This document shows, in pieces, positions 27,705 through 36,408 of a stretch of 64,000 nucleotides of DNA; within the stretch, counting starts at the first letter, position 1; each line of letters starts with the position of its first letter. The stretch is taken from positions 310,001 to 374,000 of the forward strand of contig NZ_BMQB01000006.1 in NCBI RefSeq assembly GCF_014647895.1, written 5' to 3'. The stretch is from Pilimelia anulata (GTDB taxonomy: Bacteria > Actinomycetota > Actinomycetes > Mycobacteriales > Micromonosporaceae). The translations under genes were made by a program, and so were the position numbers. The notes beneath the pieces are model-generated. The model was not told the DNA's origin. It ran no database searches and saw nothing but the letters and a program-made list of their open reading frames with translations.

Positions 27705-28532
27705 TTGTCGCAGCATGACACGTTCGCGCAGGTGGCCGTCGGCGCCGGGCGGTTCGACGCGTGTACGGAGGACGAGGTCGTGGCCGCCGTCCGGGCCGCC
27801 CTGCGCGACGGCCTGGGTGGTCGGATCATCACCCCTAACGTGGACATTCTCCGCCAGGCCCGGCGGGACCCCGCGGTGCGCGGGTACCTGGCCGACGCGG
27901 ACCTCGTCGTCGCCGACGGGATGCCGCTGGTCTGGGCCAGCCGGCTCGCCGGCACGCCGCTGCCCGAGCGGGTGGCCGGGTCCAGCCTGCTGCTCTCGCT
28001 CGCGGCGGGGCTGGCCTGCGACCGGCGCTCGCTGTACGTGCTGGGCGGCGAGCCGCGCGACGGCGACGGCGACCCGGCCGGTCCGGACGGGGCGCTGCGG
28101 GCGGCGGTCAAGCTCGCCCACGCGTACCCCGGCCTGCGGATCGCGGGCGCGCACAGCCCGCCGTACGGGTTCGAGCGGGACCCCGACCGGCTCGACGCCG
28201 TGGTGGCCGCGGTGGCCGGGGCCGCCCCGGACCTGGTCTGCGTGGGCGTCGGCTTCCCCAAGCAGGAGTCGGTGATCTCGGTGCTGCGCCGCCGGCTGCC
28301 GGGCGCCTGGTACCTGGGCTGCGGCGCCGCGGTCAACTTCGTCGCCGGCGACCGGGTGCGCGCCCCGGAGTGGATGCAGCGCAGCGGCTTGGAGTGGGCC
28401 CACCGGCTGGCCAGCGAGCCCCGCCGGCTGGCCACCCGCTACATCGGACACGACGCCCCGTACGCCCTGCGCCTCCTGGCCGGCGCCACCCTCACCCGCT
28501 ACCGCCCCGGCCAGCGCCCCCCGGCGGACTGA
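27705..28532 (+). CDS. WecG/TagA/CpsF-family glycosyltransferase
   Basis: A 275-residue GT26 glycosyltransferase; such enzymes add the second sugar (ManNAc or similar) to a lipid-linked first sugar in teichoic acid, ECA and capsule synthesis. Family motifs: ITPNVDILRQARRD, VADGMPLVWASRL, LYVLGGEP, CVGVGFPKQE and the closing GLEWAHRLASEPRRLATRYI. It starts at TTG 27705 (MSQHDTFAQVA) in a purine-rich context, GGGGGGCGAGAG. It is divergent from the sulfotransferase gene and convergent with the main polysaccharide operon. No initiating WecA/WbaP transferase is in the window. Confidence 0.93.
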   Translation: MSQHDTFAQVAVGAGRFDACTEDEVVAAVRAALRDGLGGRIITPNVDILRQARRDPAVRGYLADADLVVADGMPLVWASRLAGTPLPERVAGSSLLLSLAAGLACDRRSLYVLGGEPRDGDGDPAGPDGALRAAVKLAHAYPGLRIAGAHSPPYGFERDPDRLDAVVAAVAGAAPDLVCVGVGFPKQESVISVLRRRLPGAWYLGCGAAVNFVAGDRVRAPEWMQRSGLEWAHRLASEPRRLATRYIGHDAPYALRLLAGATLTRYRPGQRPPAD

Positions 28533-28567
28533 CCCGTCCCCACCCGGCACCCCGCGTACGGACGTGA

Positions 28568-28641
28568 GGTGGGGAGGGGCGGGTGCCCCGGCAGGGGATC
28601 AAGCCTGACCGCCCCTGCCGGGGCACCCGCCCCTCCCCACC
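28568..28641. terminator. Perfect 30-bp bidirectional hairpin
   Basis: Arms 28568-28597 and 28612-28641 are exactly complementary over 30 bp, with a 14-base loop. It separates the convergent wecG-like gene from the polysaccharide operon and would stop transcription from both directions. Confidence 0.85.
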
Positions 28642-28671
28642 GTCCGAACGAACCGGGGAAGCCCGGCCGCG

Positions 28672-29421
28672 TCAGGCAGGCGGCACCCGGCGGGCGACGT
28701 ACAGGACGGTCACCGCGAACCGGTCCGCCACCGACAGCCGGGTGAGCAGCGCGTCCACCGGCCGGACCAGCAGCCGCAGCCACGCCCGCCCGTACCAGCC
28801 GCGGGGGAACAGCGTGCACCCGCGCACCCGCTCCAACTCGAACCCGTGCCGCGCCAGCAGGTCGGCCACCTCGGCGTGGGACAGCTCGGCGTACCAGGTG
28901 GACTTGCCCCGGTGCCGCAGGTGCCGCAGCGAGTGCCGGTTGCCGTGGTTCTCCAGCACGAGCAGGCCCGCGTGGGCGTGCGGCAGGGCGGCCGCCGCGA
29001 ACGCCAGCGCCCGGTCGCGCACCTCGGCGGGCACGTTCAGCAGCAGCCGGAACACCGTGACCAGGGCCGGGCCGTCGGCCGCCGCGGGCAGCGGCACCGG
29101 GCCGTCGGCCGGGATCACCCGCAGGTCGCCGACCGTGCCGTCCCGGCGGGCCCGGTCCAGCATCTGCTCGGACGGGTCGTACCCGTACGCCGTGCGCACC
29201 AGCCCCGCCAGCATCCGCATCCCGCGCCCGGTGCCGCAGGCGAAGTCGTGCTGCACCGGCCGGCGGTACGGGAACTCGCGGGCGACCAGCTTGCGCAGGT
29301 ACCGCCGCTGCCGCGCGCTGACGATCGAGCTGTAGCTGCCCGGCGCGTACACCTCGTCGGCGTACTTGGTCACTGCCTGCTCGTCGGTGAAGACGGCCGG
29401 GTAGTCGGTCGTCGCGGTCAT
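28672..29421 (-). CDS. SAM-dependent methyltransferase
   Basis: A 249-residue class I methyltransferase. Motif I, the SAM-binding loop, is DFACGTGRGMRMLAG near residue 58. YGYDPSEQMLDRAR follows as motif II, with a helical cap and a C-terminal GTDH-like half after it. Start ATG 29421 overlaps the flippase stop codon by 4 bases and has GAGGGGG upstream. As the last gene of a six-gene operon for a surface glycan, it probably methylates a sugar or a lipid-linked intermediate. Confidence 0.88.
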   Translation of the reverse strand: MTATTDYPAVFTDEQAVTKYADEVYAPGSYSSIVSARQRRYLRKLVAREFPYRRPVQHDFACGTGRGMRMLAGLVRTAYGYDPSEQMLDRARRDGTVGDLRVIPADGPVPLPAAADGPALVTVFRLLLNVPAEVRDRALAFAAAALPHAHAGLLVLENHGNRHSLRHLRHRGKSTWYAELSHAEVADLLARHGFELERVRGCTLFPRGWYGRAWLRLLVRPVDALLTRLSVADRFAVTVLYVARRVPPA

Positions 29422-31133
29422 GCAACCCCCTCGGTGGATGGTCCGGCGCCGCGGCCTCCCCGCGGTCGCAGCGTGCGGAGCGCGTCCAGCGCGAGGGGGC
29501 GGCGCAGCAGCCGGGCCCCGGCGGCGTACGCGGCGCCGCCCAGCACCAGCGCCGCGCCGAGCCCGGCCCAGCCGCGGCCGAGCAGCGCCGTGGCCGCGGC
29601 GGGCAGCGCGCCGAACGCGGCCACCGCCAGCCCGGCGGCGGCCAGCGTGCCCCGGCCGAACGGGTGCAGGCCCAGCTCGCGCCGGACCCGGGCGAGCGGC
29701 AGCAGGTTGTTCACCGCGATGGCCGCGGCCAGGCCGAGGGCCGCGCCGAGCGCGCCGAGCCGGGGGATGGCCAGCGCGCCGACGGCGACGAGGGCGGCCA
29801 GCGCGATGCCGACGCTGAGCAGGTTCCACCGGGTGCGGCCGCCCATGGCCAGGACCATGTCGACCATGCCGCAGCCGGTGGCGAGCAGCATCGCGCCGGC
29901 GAGCACGGCCACGACCGCGCCGCCGCCGGCGTACGCGGGGCCGAACAGCCCGAGGTACAGCGGCGCGAACGCCAGCACGAGCAGGTGGATCGGCCAGGTG
30001 GCGAGGACGAGCCAGCCGGTCGCGACCCGGTACAGCTCACCGGCCCTGGCGGTGTCGCCCGTGCTCAGTGCCTCGGCGAGCCGCGGCTGGACGGCCACCG
30101 AGATGGCCTGGTTGGCGAGCTGCCCGGCGACGACGAACCGGCCGGCGACGGCGTACGCGGCGGCCGGGCCGAGGCCGCCGAGCGCGGCGACCAGCAGCAC
30201 GTCGACCCGCTGGAGCGCGAGCTGGAGGACGGACGCGACCGCGCGCGGCCAGCCGAACGCCCAGAACCGGCGGCGGAACGCCCGCCGCCCGGCCCGGTCC
30301 ACCGGCGGCCGCGGCCCGCCGGCCCGGACGGCGGCCCGGTGCACCCGGCGCAGGTGCCGGGCCGCGGCGAGCGCGGTCGGCAGGTACGGCCCGGCCCAGG
30401 CCAGCGCGAACGCCCACAGCGGCACCGGCCGGTGCCCGGCCAGCAGGCACAGCCCGCCGACGCCGACGAGTTGCAGCGCCGGGCGGGCCAGCCGGTCGAG
30501 CAGGACGGTCGGGCGCATCGCCCGGTACCCGCGGGTCGCGGCGAGCAGGGTGTCGGCCAGCGCCACCGCCGGCAGCAGGACGGCCAGCGCCCGCAGCGGC
30601 TCGGCGACCAGCGCCGGGTCGTGCCCCTCGGCGGTGGCCCGGGCGATGGCCGGCGCCGCCCACCAGAGCAGCCCGCCGAGCGCGGCCGCGGCCAGCCCGA
30701 CCGGGACCAGGCCGGCGCGCAGGCCCTCGCGCAGCAGCTCGGGGGTGCCGCCGGCGCGCAGCCGGGCCGGCCAGTAGACCAGGCTGGTCGACGTGCCGAG
30801 CTTGGCCACCCCGCCGGCCAGCGTGAACGCGGCCACGGCGGCGAAGAAGCCGCCGGCGGCGGCCGGGCCGAGGCCGCGGGCGACCGCCCAGGTGACGCCG
30901 ACGCCGCAGACGGCCGCGACGCCGCCGCCGACCAGGTTGGCCGCCCCGCCGCGCGCCACGGCCGCGGTCTCCCCGCGGTCGGCGCCGGCCTGCCCACCGG
31001 CGCCGACCGCCGCAGCCGGGCCGCTTGCGGCGGCCGGACCGTCCGGCGTGAGCGGCCCGTCCGGTGCGGCCGGGTCGTCCGGTGCGGCCGGGGCCGGGGG
31101 AGGCGCGGGGGCGGGCGGGGCGGCCCGGGTCAC
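29418..31133 (-). CDS. Wzx-like polysaccharide flippase (MATE/MOP superfamily)
   Basis: A 571-residue membrane protein. GTG 31133 overlaps the sulfotransferase stop by 4 bases. The first 60 residues are a Pro/Ala-rich cytoplasmic tail (TRAAPPAPAPPPAPAAPDDP). Twelve to fourteen hydrophobic helices follow, beginning ANLVGGGVAAVCGVGVTWAV, with the RVDVLLVAALGGLGPAAAY segment in the middle that is typical of the polysaccharide-transport subfamily. It would flip lipid-linked oligosaccharide units to the outside for polymerisation by the ligase/polymerase-like protein encoded two genes upstream. Confidence 0.85.
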   Translation of the reverse strand: MTRAAPPAPAPPPAPAAPDDPAAPDGPLTPDGPAAASGPAAAVGAGGQAGADRGETAAVARGGAANLVGGGVAAVCGVGVTWAVARGLGPAAAGGFFAAVAAFTLAGGVAKLGTSTSLVYWPARLRAGGTPELLREGLRAGLVPVGLAAAALGGLLWWAAPAIARATAEGHDPALVAEPLRALAVLLPAVALADTLLAATRGYRAMRPTVLLDRLARPALQLVGVGGLCLLAGHRPVPLWAFALAWAGPYLPTALAAARHLRRVHRAAVRAGGPRPPVDRAGRRAFRRRFWAFGWPRAVASVLQLALQRVDVLLVAALGGLGPAAAYAVAGRFVVAGQLANQAISVAVQPRLAEALSTGDTARAGELYRVATGWLVLATWPIHLLVLAFAPLYLGLFGPAYAGGGAVVAVLAGAMLLATGCGMVDMVLAMGGRTRWNLLSVGIALAALVAVGALAIPRLGALGAALGLAAAIAVNNLLPLARVRRELGLHPFGRGTLAAAGLAVAAFGALPAAATALLGRGWAGLGAALVLGGAAYAAGARLLRRPLALDALRTLRPRGGRGAGPSTEGVA

Positions 31134-32014
31134 CGCAGGCGCCAGATCGGCGGGCGGCCGAGCCAGTGGCCCAGGTGCTCGTCGTACGGCGCGTAGTAGT
31201 CCCACAGCGCGGCCCGCAGGTTCGGGTCCATCGGCGCCGGCCGCGGGCGGGCGTTGTGCCGGGCGAAGTCCGGGTACCCCATCGAGGGCAGGCCGAGGAA
31301 CGCCAGCACCTCGTCGTACACCTTCTCCGGCGTGGTGAAGAAGCGCTCGCTCTCGACCACGTGGATGCGCTCCCGGCCGAGCACGTCGGCGAGCTTGGCC
31401 AGCCGGCTGGCGTACTCGCCGCGGGCCAGGTACGCGTGGTGCTGGTGGCTGAAGCTGTAGTACGCCGGGTCCGTGGCCAGCCGCTCCTCCTGCCCGGCCA
31501 GCCGGCGCGGCTCGGCGGCCAGCGCGTCCGGGAAGGAGGTCAGCGGCTCGAAGCCGCGGGCCACCTCGTGCGCGTGCTGCGAGTACGCCCGCTCGACCGG
31601 GTCCCGGACCAGCACCAGCAGCTTCGCCTTCGGCAGCCCGGCGGCGATCCGGCGGCCGGCGAGCGGGTGGTACATGTAGTACGGGCTCGACTCGAACGTC
31701 TGCGGGTTCACCCCGGTCGCCGCCCGCACCCGGGCGGCGGCGCGCTGGGTGGGGAAGTGGCCGCGGTACCACTGCGGGCCGCGCGCGTACCCGGTGTCGA
31801 AGTAGTGCACCCCCTTGTGCAGCACGGCCTTGAGGATCGCCGGGTGGGCGGCGAGCGCCCGGTACAGCGACGTGGTGCCGCAGCGCTGGCCGCCGCAGAT
31901 GAGGAACGACGGCAGCATCCGGTCGTCGGCGGTCAGCCGCCCGTACGTCCGCCAGCCGGCGTGCGCGACCTGCTTGACCGGCATGGGCACCCGGTCCCCG
32001 GTGATCAGCCTCAT
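31130..32014 (-). CDS. Sulfotransferase (heparan-sulfate type domain)
   Basis: A 294-residue PAPS-dependent sulfotransferase. The 5'-phosphosulfate loop is FLICGGQRCGTTSLYRAL near residue 33. The 3'-phosphate site is LVLVRDPVERAYSQHAHEV near residue 120. The set PKAKLLVLVRDP, a late conserved tyrosine and DPNLRAALWDYYAPYDEHLG is typical of glycosaminoglycan-type sulfotransferases. It is different from the sulfotransferase at 26510-27643, so the glycan may be sulfated at two sites. ATG 32014 overlaps the upstream gene by 4 bases. The longer in-frame extension reads against the upstream gene and is not used. Confidence 0.9.
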   Translation of the reverse strand: MRLITGDRVPMPVKQVAHAGWRTYGRLTADDRMLPSFLICGGQRCGTTSLYRALAAHPAILKAVLHKGVHYFDTGYARGPQWYRGHFPTQRAAARVRAATGVNPQTFESSPYYMYHPLAGRRIAAGLPKAKLLVLVRDPVERAYSQHAHEVARGFEPLTSFPDALAAEPRRLAGQEERLATDPAYYSFSHQHHAYLARGEYASRLAKLADVLGRERIHVVESERFFTTPEKVYDEVLAFLGLPSMGYPDFARHNARPRPAPMDPNLRAALWDYYAPYDEHLGHWLGRPPIWRLR

Positions 32015-33234
32015 CGGTCCGCCACCCGGGCCACCAGGACGGGCAGCAGCCAGGTGCCGAGCACGCCCAGCCGGGCGCCGGCCTCGGCCTGCCGGTCGGC
32101 GAGGTACCGGGCGGCGAGGTCCACGAGGTACAGCAGCGCGGTCACCTCCCGCGCGTCCGGCGGCACCTCCGGCAGCAGCTTGTCCAGCCGGGCCAGCGTG
32201 CGGGTCAGCGCGGCGGTCGCGTCGGTCGTGCCGGCCAGCCGCTTCTGCAGCTCGTGGTGGACGGCGTCGAAGCCCATCGGGACGCCGACCCGGTACCGCT
32301 CCCAGTCCCAGACCAGCAGCGTGTCCACCAGCGTGGCCATGTTCCACGGCGACCAGTCGCCGTGCCACCCGCCGTACCGCAGCTCCGCGGCGCCGTGCCG
32401 GTCGACCAGCGTGCGGGCCGCGTCGGCCAGGGTGGCGCCGTCGGCGGTGTCGGTGAGCAGCGCGAGCCGGGCGCGCAGGTCCCGCCAGTACGCGCTCGCC
32501 CCCAGCGGCCCCGCGCCGACCGCGCCGGCGTGCGCCAGCTCGCGCATCGCGGCGGCCAGCTTGTCGTCGGTCAGCGGCGCCCGGGGCAGCCAGACCGGCA
32601 GCGCCGACTGGACCAGCACCTCGTGGCCGTTCCACTGGCCGTGGTGCAGCAGTTGCGGCACCCGCAGCCGGGTCAGCGACGCGTCGGCCAGCGCGGTCAG
32701 CGCCGCCGCCTCGTGCCGGACCAGCGTGCGGGTCAGCGGCCCGGTGCCGAGCTTGGCGTACGCGACGGTCTCGCCGGCCGGGGTGATCAGTTGCAGGACC
32801 GGCTTGCGGTTGGCCCGGGCCGGGCCGATGTGCACGCTGACGTGCAGCTCGGCGCCGAGCGCGGCGGACAGGTACCCGTCGATCGTGCCGGCCGGGTCGC
32901 CGGTGACCGTGACCCGGTCCGGCAGCAGCACGGCGTCCGCGCCGGTGCGCAGCGCGGCGATCACCGCCTCGCGCTTGAGCCGGGCCAGCCGGGAGCCCGG
33001 CTCGGCGTACCGGCGGACGGCCGCGGCGGCGACCCGGCGGGACGCCACCGGCACCATCAGCACCGGCCGGCGGGCGTGCGGCACCAGCGCGTACGCGGCC
33101 ACCGCGTCCGGCGCCGGGCGGGCTATCGCCCGGGTCTGCGGGTAGAGCACGCCGAGGACCTCCTCCAGGTACGCGGCGCGCCGGTCGCGGTCGTCGGCCG
33201 TCAGGCCGGCCGGTGCGGTCTGGAGTGGACTCAT
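32011..33234 (-). CDS. APH-like phosphotransferase in the polysaccharide operon
   Basis: A 407-residue protein with a C-terminal aminoglycoside-phosphotransferase / choline-kinase fold. The Brenner motif is WHGDWSPWNM (HxDxxxxN) near residue 285, and VWDWERYRVG supplies the metal-binding Asp. The first 130 residues, with LVPHARRPVLMVPVASRR and a run of basic helices, match nothing I recognise. It may phosphorylate a sugar of the glycan or a lipid carrier, or be a regulator. ATG 33234 overlaps the upstream gene by 4 bases. Its presence inside an otherwise standard Wzx/Wzy-type operon is unusual. Confidence 0.8.
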   Translation of the reverse strand: MSPLQTAPAGLTADDRDRRAAYLEEVLGVLYPQTRAIARPAPDAVAAYALVPHARRPVLMVPVASRRVAAAAVRRYAEPGSRLARLKREAVIAALRTGADAVLLPDRVTVTGDPAGTIDGYLSAALGAELHVSVHIGPARANRKPVLQLITPAGETVAYAKLGTGPLTRTLVRHEAAALTALADASLTRLRVPQLLHHGQWNGHEVLVQSALPVWLPRAPLTDDKLAAAMRELAHAGAVGAGPLGASAYWRDLRARLALLTDTADGATLADAARTLVDRHGAAELRYGGWHGDWSPWNMATLVDTLLVWDWERYRVGVPMGFDAVHHELQKRLAGTTDATAALTRTLARLDKLLPEVPPDAREVTALLYLVDLAARYLADRQAEAGARLGVLGTWLLPVLVARVADR

Positions 33235-34628
33235 GCGGAAGACCCCCGGAGGTGCTGGCGCCAGAGCAGCGCGTACCCGAGAAACGTGAAAATCAGGGGG
33301 GTGACCAGGGCGTTGTACCAGAGCGTCGCGACCAGCGAACTGATCAGCGTGACGCTGCCGGCCAGGCCGACCGCCGTGTGGTCGCGGCGGAACCGCCACA
33401 GGCCGTAGCCGAGGAAGCCGAGGTACCCGATGGTGCCGGCGAGCCCGTGCGCGTACAGGAGCTGCCAGAGCTGCCCGGTGCCGCCGATGGTGAAGTTGCC
33501 GCAGCGGGCGCAGTCGGCGCGCTCGCCGACGGTGATGGAGTTGCGGCCGCCCAGCGTGCTGCGGGTGGAGCCGTACCCGACGATCGGGGTGGCGAGCAGC
33601 CCCTCGACGGACTTCTCGGCCAGGTACGAGCGCACCCCGTTGGACTTGCCGTTGTCCAGCCGCGCGGTCAGCACGTCGCCGAGCGGGGTGGCCAGGACGA
33701 GGCCGCCGGCGAGCAGCACGGCGCCGGCGAGCGCGCCGAACGCGGCCAGGTTCCCGCGCAGCGCCAGCCGGACGGCGACGTACACCGCGGACACGGCCAG
33801 CCCGATCCACAGCCCGCGGTTCAGCGAGATGATCACCGGGGCGATGCTGGCCGCGAGCACGCCCGCGGCGAGCAGCTTGAGGCCGGGGCGGCCGAGCCGG
33901 CCCCAGACGGCGGCGATGAACCAGCCGACCAGCAGGCAGTAGTTGTTGCCCCAGGTGTTCGTGTACCCCCACGGCGCGGCCGGGCGGGGGGCGGCGCCGC
34001 CGACCAGGTCCATGATCTGCGCGGCGTACGGGTGCACCAGCGATTGCACGAACGGCTGGTTGCGCACCCCGGCCGGCAGCAGCAGCTCCACCGGCGAGGT
34101 GAAGGCGAAGTGCCCGGCGACGATGCCGAGGAAGCCGCCCGCCACGGTCACGCCGAACAGCCAGCCGAGGAGCTGTACCAGCCGGCGCCGGGGCAGCTCC
34201 GCCTCGGCGAGGTTGCCCGCGTAGAGCAGGACGACGGTGGCCACGCCGTACTGGCTGATCCGGTACCCGGCGCCGAACAGCCGGTCGCCGATCGCGCCGG
34301 GCACCGTGCCGGGCGGGTCGGCGTCCAGCGCGGCCAGGCCGATCACCACGGCGGCGAGGAAGACCAGCCAGAACAGGAAGCCCGGCGGCGTGCGCAGCAC
34401 CCGGCCGCTGCGGTGGGCGCGCAGGAGCAGGTACGCCATCGGTACGGCGGCCAGCGAGAAGACCAGCACGCCCAGGCCGAGCGCCCACCACAGCGGGAAC
34501 GCGGCCAGCGGCGCGACCAGTGGCCAGGCCGGCAGCGGGCGCAGCCCGCCGGCGTGCCGCCCGGCGACCGTCGGGTGCGGGTCGGTGGCCGCGCGCGGCG
34601 GGCCGGCGGCCGGGGCCGGCGCGGTCAC
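33231..34628 (-). CDS. O-antigen ligase / Wzy-polymerase-like membrane protein
   Basis: A 465-residue polytopic membrane protein. GTG 34628 overlaps the Wzz-like stop by 4 bases. About ten to twelve hydrophobic segments surround a large extracellular loop between residues 180 and 260 (PAGVRNQPFVQSLVHPYAAQ) and a WGYTNTWGNNYCLL segment. The IISLNRGLWIGLAVSAVYV helix has the NRG-W pattern found in the O-antigen ligase/polymerase family, and VGYGSTRSTLGGRNSI resembles the second loop of these proteins. It would polymerise or transfer the flipped repeat units outside the membrane. Confidence 0.85.
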   Translation of the reverse strand: MTAPAPAAGPPRAATDPHPTVAGRHAGGLRPLPAWPLVAPLAAFPLWWALGLGVLVFSLAAVPMAYLLLRAHRSGRVLRTPPGFLFWLVFLAAVVIGLAALDADPPGTVPGAIGDRLFGAGYRISQYGVATVVLLYAGNLAEAELPRRRLVQLLGWLFGVTVAGGFLGIVAGHFAFTSPVELLLPAGVRNQPFVQSLVHPYAAQIMDLVGGAAPRPAAPWGYTNTWGNNYCLLVGWFIAAVWGRLGRPGLKLLAAGVLAASIAPVIISLNRGLWIGLAVSAVYVAVRLALRGNLAAFGALAGAVLLAGGLVLATPLGDVLTARLDNGKSNGVRSYLAEKSVEGLLATPIVGYGSTRSTLGGRNSITVGERADCARCGNFTIGGTGQLWQLLYAHGLAGTIGYLGFLGYGLWRFRRDHTAVGLAGSVTLISSLVATLWYNALVTPLIFTFLGYALLWRQHLRGSSA

Positions 34629-36214
34629 CGCCGGCTCGGGGCGGGCACCGCGGCGCGCGGCGCGTCGGCCGGGCGGGCCGGCGCCGGGACCGCCACGTCG
34701 AGCGCGCGGATCGGCGCGGGCGCCGTGCGCGGGCGGCGGAACGCCCGGGGCAGGATCACCGCGCCGAGCAGCCGGACGCCGACCCGGCGGAGCTGCTCCT
34801 CGGCGTCGATGAGCTGGACCCGGCCGGTCAGGTGCAGCGGCACCGTGATGATCGCGGCGTCGGCGTCGCTGGCCAGGCTCTGCGCCTCGGCGCCGGTGGT
34901 GGTGGCCGGGGCGGCGATCACCACGTACTCGCCGCAGTCGCGGACCGCGGTCAGCGCGGTGCGCAGCGTCGGCGCCGTCAGCGGGTCGGCGTCCTTGACG
35001 GCGGTGACCAGGACCCGCATCCCCGGCACCTGCGGGCACGGGTGGGCCGCGTCGGCGACGCTCGCCTCGCCCTCGGCGACCGCGCCGAGGCCCGGCCCGT
35101 CCGGCAGGTCGAGCAGGACGGCCAGCTCGTTGCTCGCCGCCCGGTGGGTGCTGACCAGCACGACGTCGTCGCCGGTGCGGGCGAGCGCGGCGGCCAGGTT
35201 GGCGGCGACGAGCACGCCGCTGGGCCCGTCCACGGTGCTGGTGACGAGGATGACCCGGGAGTCGCCGTCCAGGCCGGCGATGACCTCGTTGCGCAGCCGG
35301 TGGAACATCCGGCCGCCGGGCCCGTGCGGGGTGAGCAGCCCGGCCGGCGCGGTGCGCGCGTCCAGGGCGGCCAGCACCGGTACGCCGGTGCGGCGCCGCA
35401 CGTCGCCGGTGTGCCGGATCCGCCGGCCGAACCGCTCGCGCAGCAGCGCCACCCCGGCGCCGAGCATGAGGCCGGCCATGGCGCCGGAGGCCAGGTACAG
35501 CATCCGGTTCGGCGCGATCGGGGTGTCCGGCAGCGCGGCGTCGCTGATCACCCGGCCGACCCGGACGGTGGCCGTGGTGAGCTGGTTGTTCTTCTCGGCC
35601 AGGTTGTTGATCTGGTTGACCAGCGTCTGCCGCTGGCTCTCCAACTGCGGCCGCCCGGCGCCGCCGCGGACGGTCGCCAGCCGCCGGTTGACCCGGGTGA
35701 GCGCGACGTTGAGCTGGTGCAGCCGGGTGCCGAAGGCCCGCCCCTGCCCGCCGAGCACCGCCCGCGCGGTGGCCTCGCGGTTGGCCAGGTACGCCGCGGC
35801 GACCGCGCGCGAGCGCGCCTGCGCCTGCTGCGGCGTCGGGCCGGTGACGCTGACCCGCAGGACGGTGGTGTTCGCCGGCACCTCCACCCCGACCGAGGCG
35901 ACGAGCTGGTCGGAGGTGACCGTCCGCCCGAGCAGGTCCGCCGCCGCGGCCGCCACCGCGTCGGAGCGGACGACCTGCGCCTCGGTGTCGAGGTTGATCG
36001 CGTCCTTGGTCCGCCCGCCGACCACGTTCGTGTCCTGCCCGGCGGGCTGGACGAGGACGGAGGTGGTCGCCTCGTACGTGCGCGGCACCGTCCGGGCGAC
36101 GAAGTCCGCGGCGAGGACGCCCAGGCAGGTCAGCAGGAGGACGAGCCAGCCCCGCCGGCGGAGGAGTCCGACGTAGTCGGGCACGGTGGCAGGTCCCGGT
36201 GCGAGGACGGGCAT
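34625..36214 (-). CDS. Wzz-like chain-length regulator fused to a degenerate BY-kinase domain
   Basis: A 529-residue protein, first gene of the polysaccharide operon. Start ATG 36214 follows AAGGGG. An N-terminal helix (GWLVLLLTCLGVLAADFVAR) and a second one near residue 265 (YLASGAMAGLMLGAGVALL) flank a periplasm-facing Wzz-type domain with coiled-coil segments (RQTLVNQINNLAEKNNQLTT). The cytoplasmic domain looks like a tyrosine autokinase ATPase, but where the family has a GKS/GKT Walker A this protein has STVDGPSGVLVAANLAAALA, with no lysine. The C-terminus is Pro/Ala/Arg-rich and lacks a tyrosine cluster. It is probably a regulator or scaffold without kinase activity. Confidence 0.85.
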   Translation of the reverse strand: MPVLAPGPATVPDYVGLLRRRGWLVLLLTCLGVLAADFVARTVPRTYEATTSVLVQPAGQDTNVVGGRTKDAINLDTEAQVVRSDAVAAAAADLLGRTVTSDQLVASVGVEVPANTTVLRVSVTGPTPQQAQARSRAVAAAYLANREATARAVLGGQGRAFGTRLHQLNVALTRVNRRLATVRGGAGRPQLESQRQTLVNQINNLAEKNNQLTTATVRVGRVISDAALPDTPIAPNRMLYLASGAMAGLMLGAGVALLRERFGRRIRHTGDVRRRTGVPVLAALDARTAPAGLLTPHGPGGRMFHRLRNEVIAGLDGDSRVILVTSTVDGPSGVLVAANLAAALARTGDDVVLVSTHRAASNELAVLLDLPDGPGLGAVAEGEASVADAAHPCPQVPGMRVLVTAVKDADPLTAPTLRTALTAVRDCGEYVVIAAPATTTGAEAQSLASDADAAIITVPLHLTGRVQLIDAEEQLRRVGVRLLGAVILPRAFRRPRTAPAPIRALDVAVPAPARPADAPRAAVPAPSRR

Positions 36215-36329
36215 GCAGGCCCCTTCGTGCTGGTGTCGGGTACCCGTTCGGAGGGCCGAGTGAGGGTCGGCCGGAGCGCCGGTGGGGGCGGCGTGCGGGC
36301 AGCTTTCTCTGACCCAACGCCCGATTACC

Positions 36330-36370
36330 ACCGTTAGTTATTAATTTGTCCGTATTGTTCCCCCAGATGT
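36330..36370 (-). promoter_or_regulatory. AT-rich promoter island of the polysaccharide operon
   Basis: One of the least GC-rich stretches of the window (on the minus strand, CAATACGGACAAATTAATAA then CTAACGG). It lies 120-150 bases before the Wzz-like start and after the histidine kinase gene. It is the likely promoter or activator site for the six-gene operon. No sigma-factor class can be fixed. Confidence 0.45.
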
Positions 36371-36408
36371 GAGGGAGATCCGCTTCTGGGTGAACCTGGC
36401 GTGTCGCG

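Noticed and set aside
33213..36176. 987-codon plus-strand ORF opposite the polysaccharide operon
   Set aside because: Its composition is that of an antisense frame (Arg/Ala/Gly/Asp repeats), while the minus strand encodes clear membrane and enzyme families.
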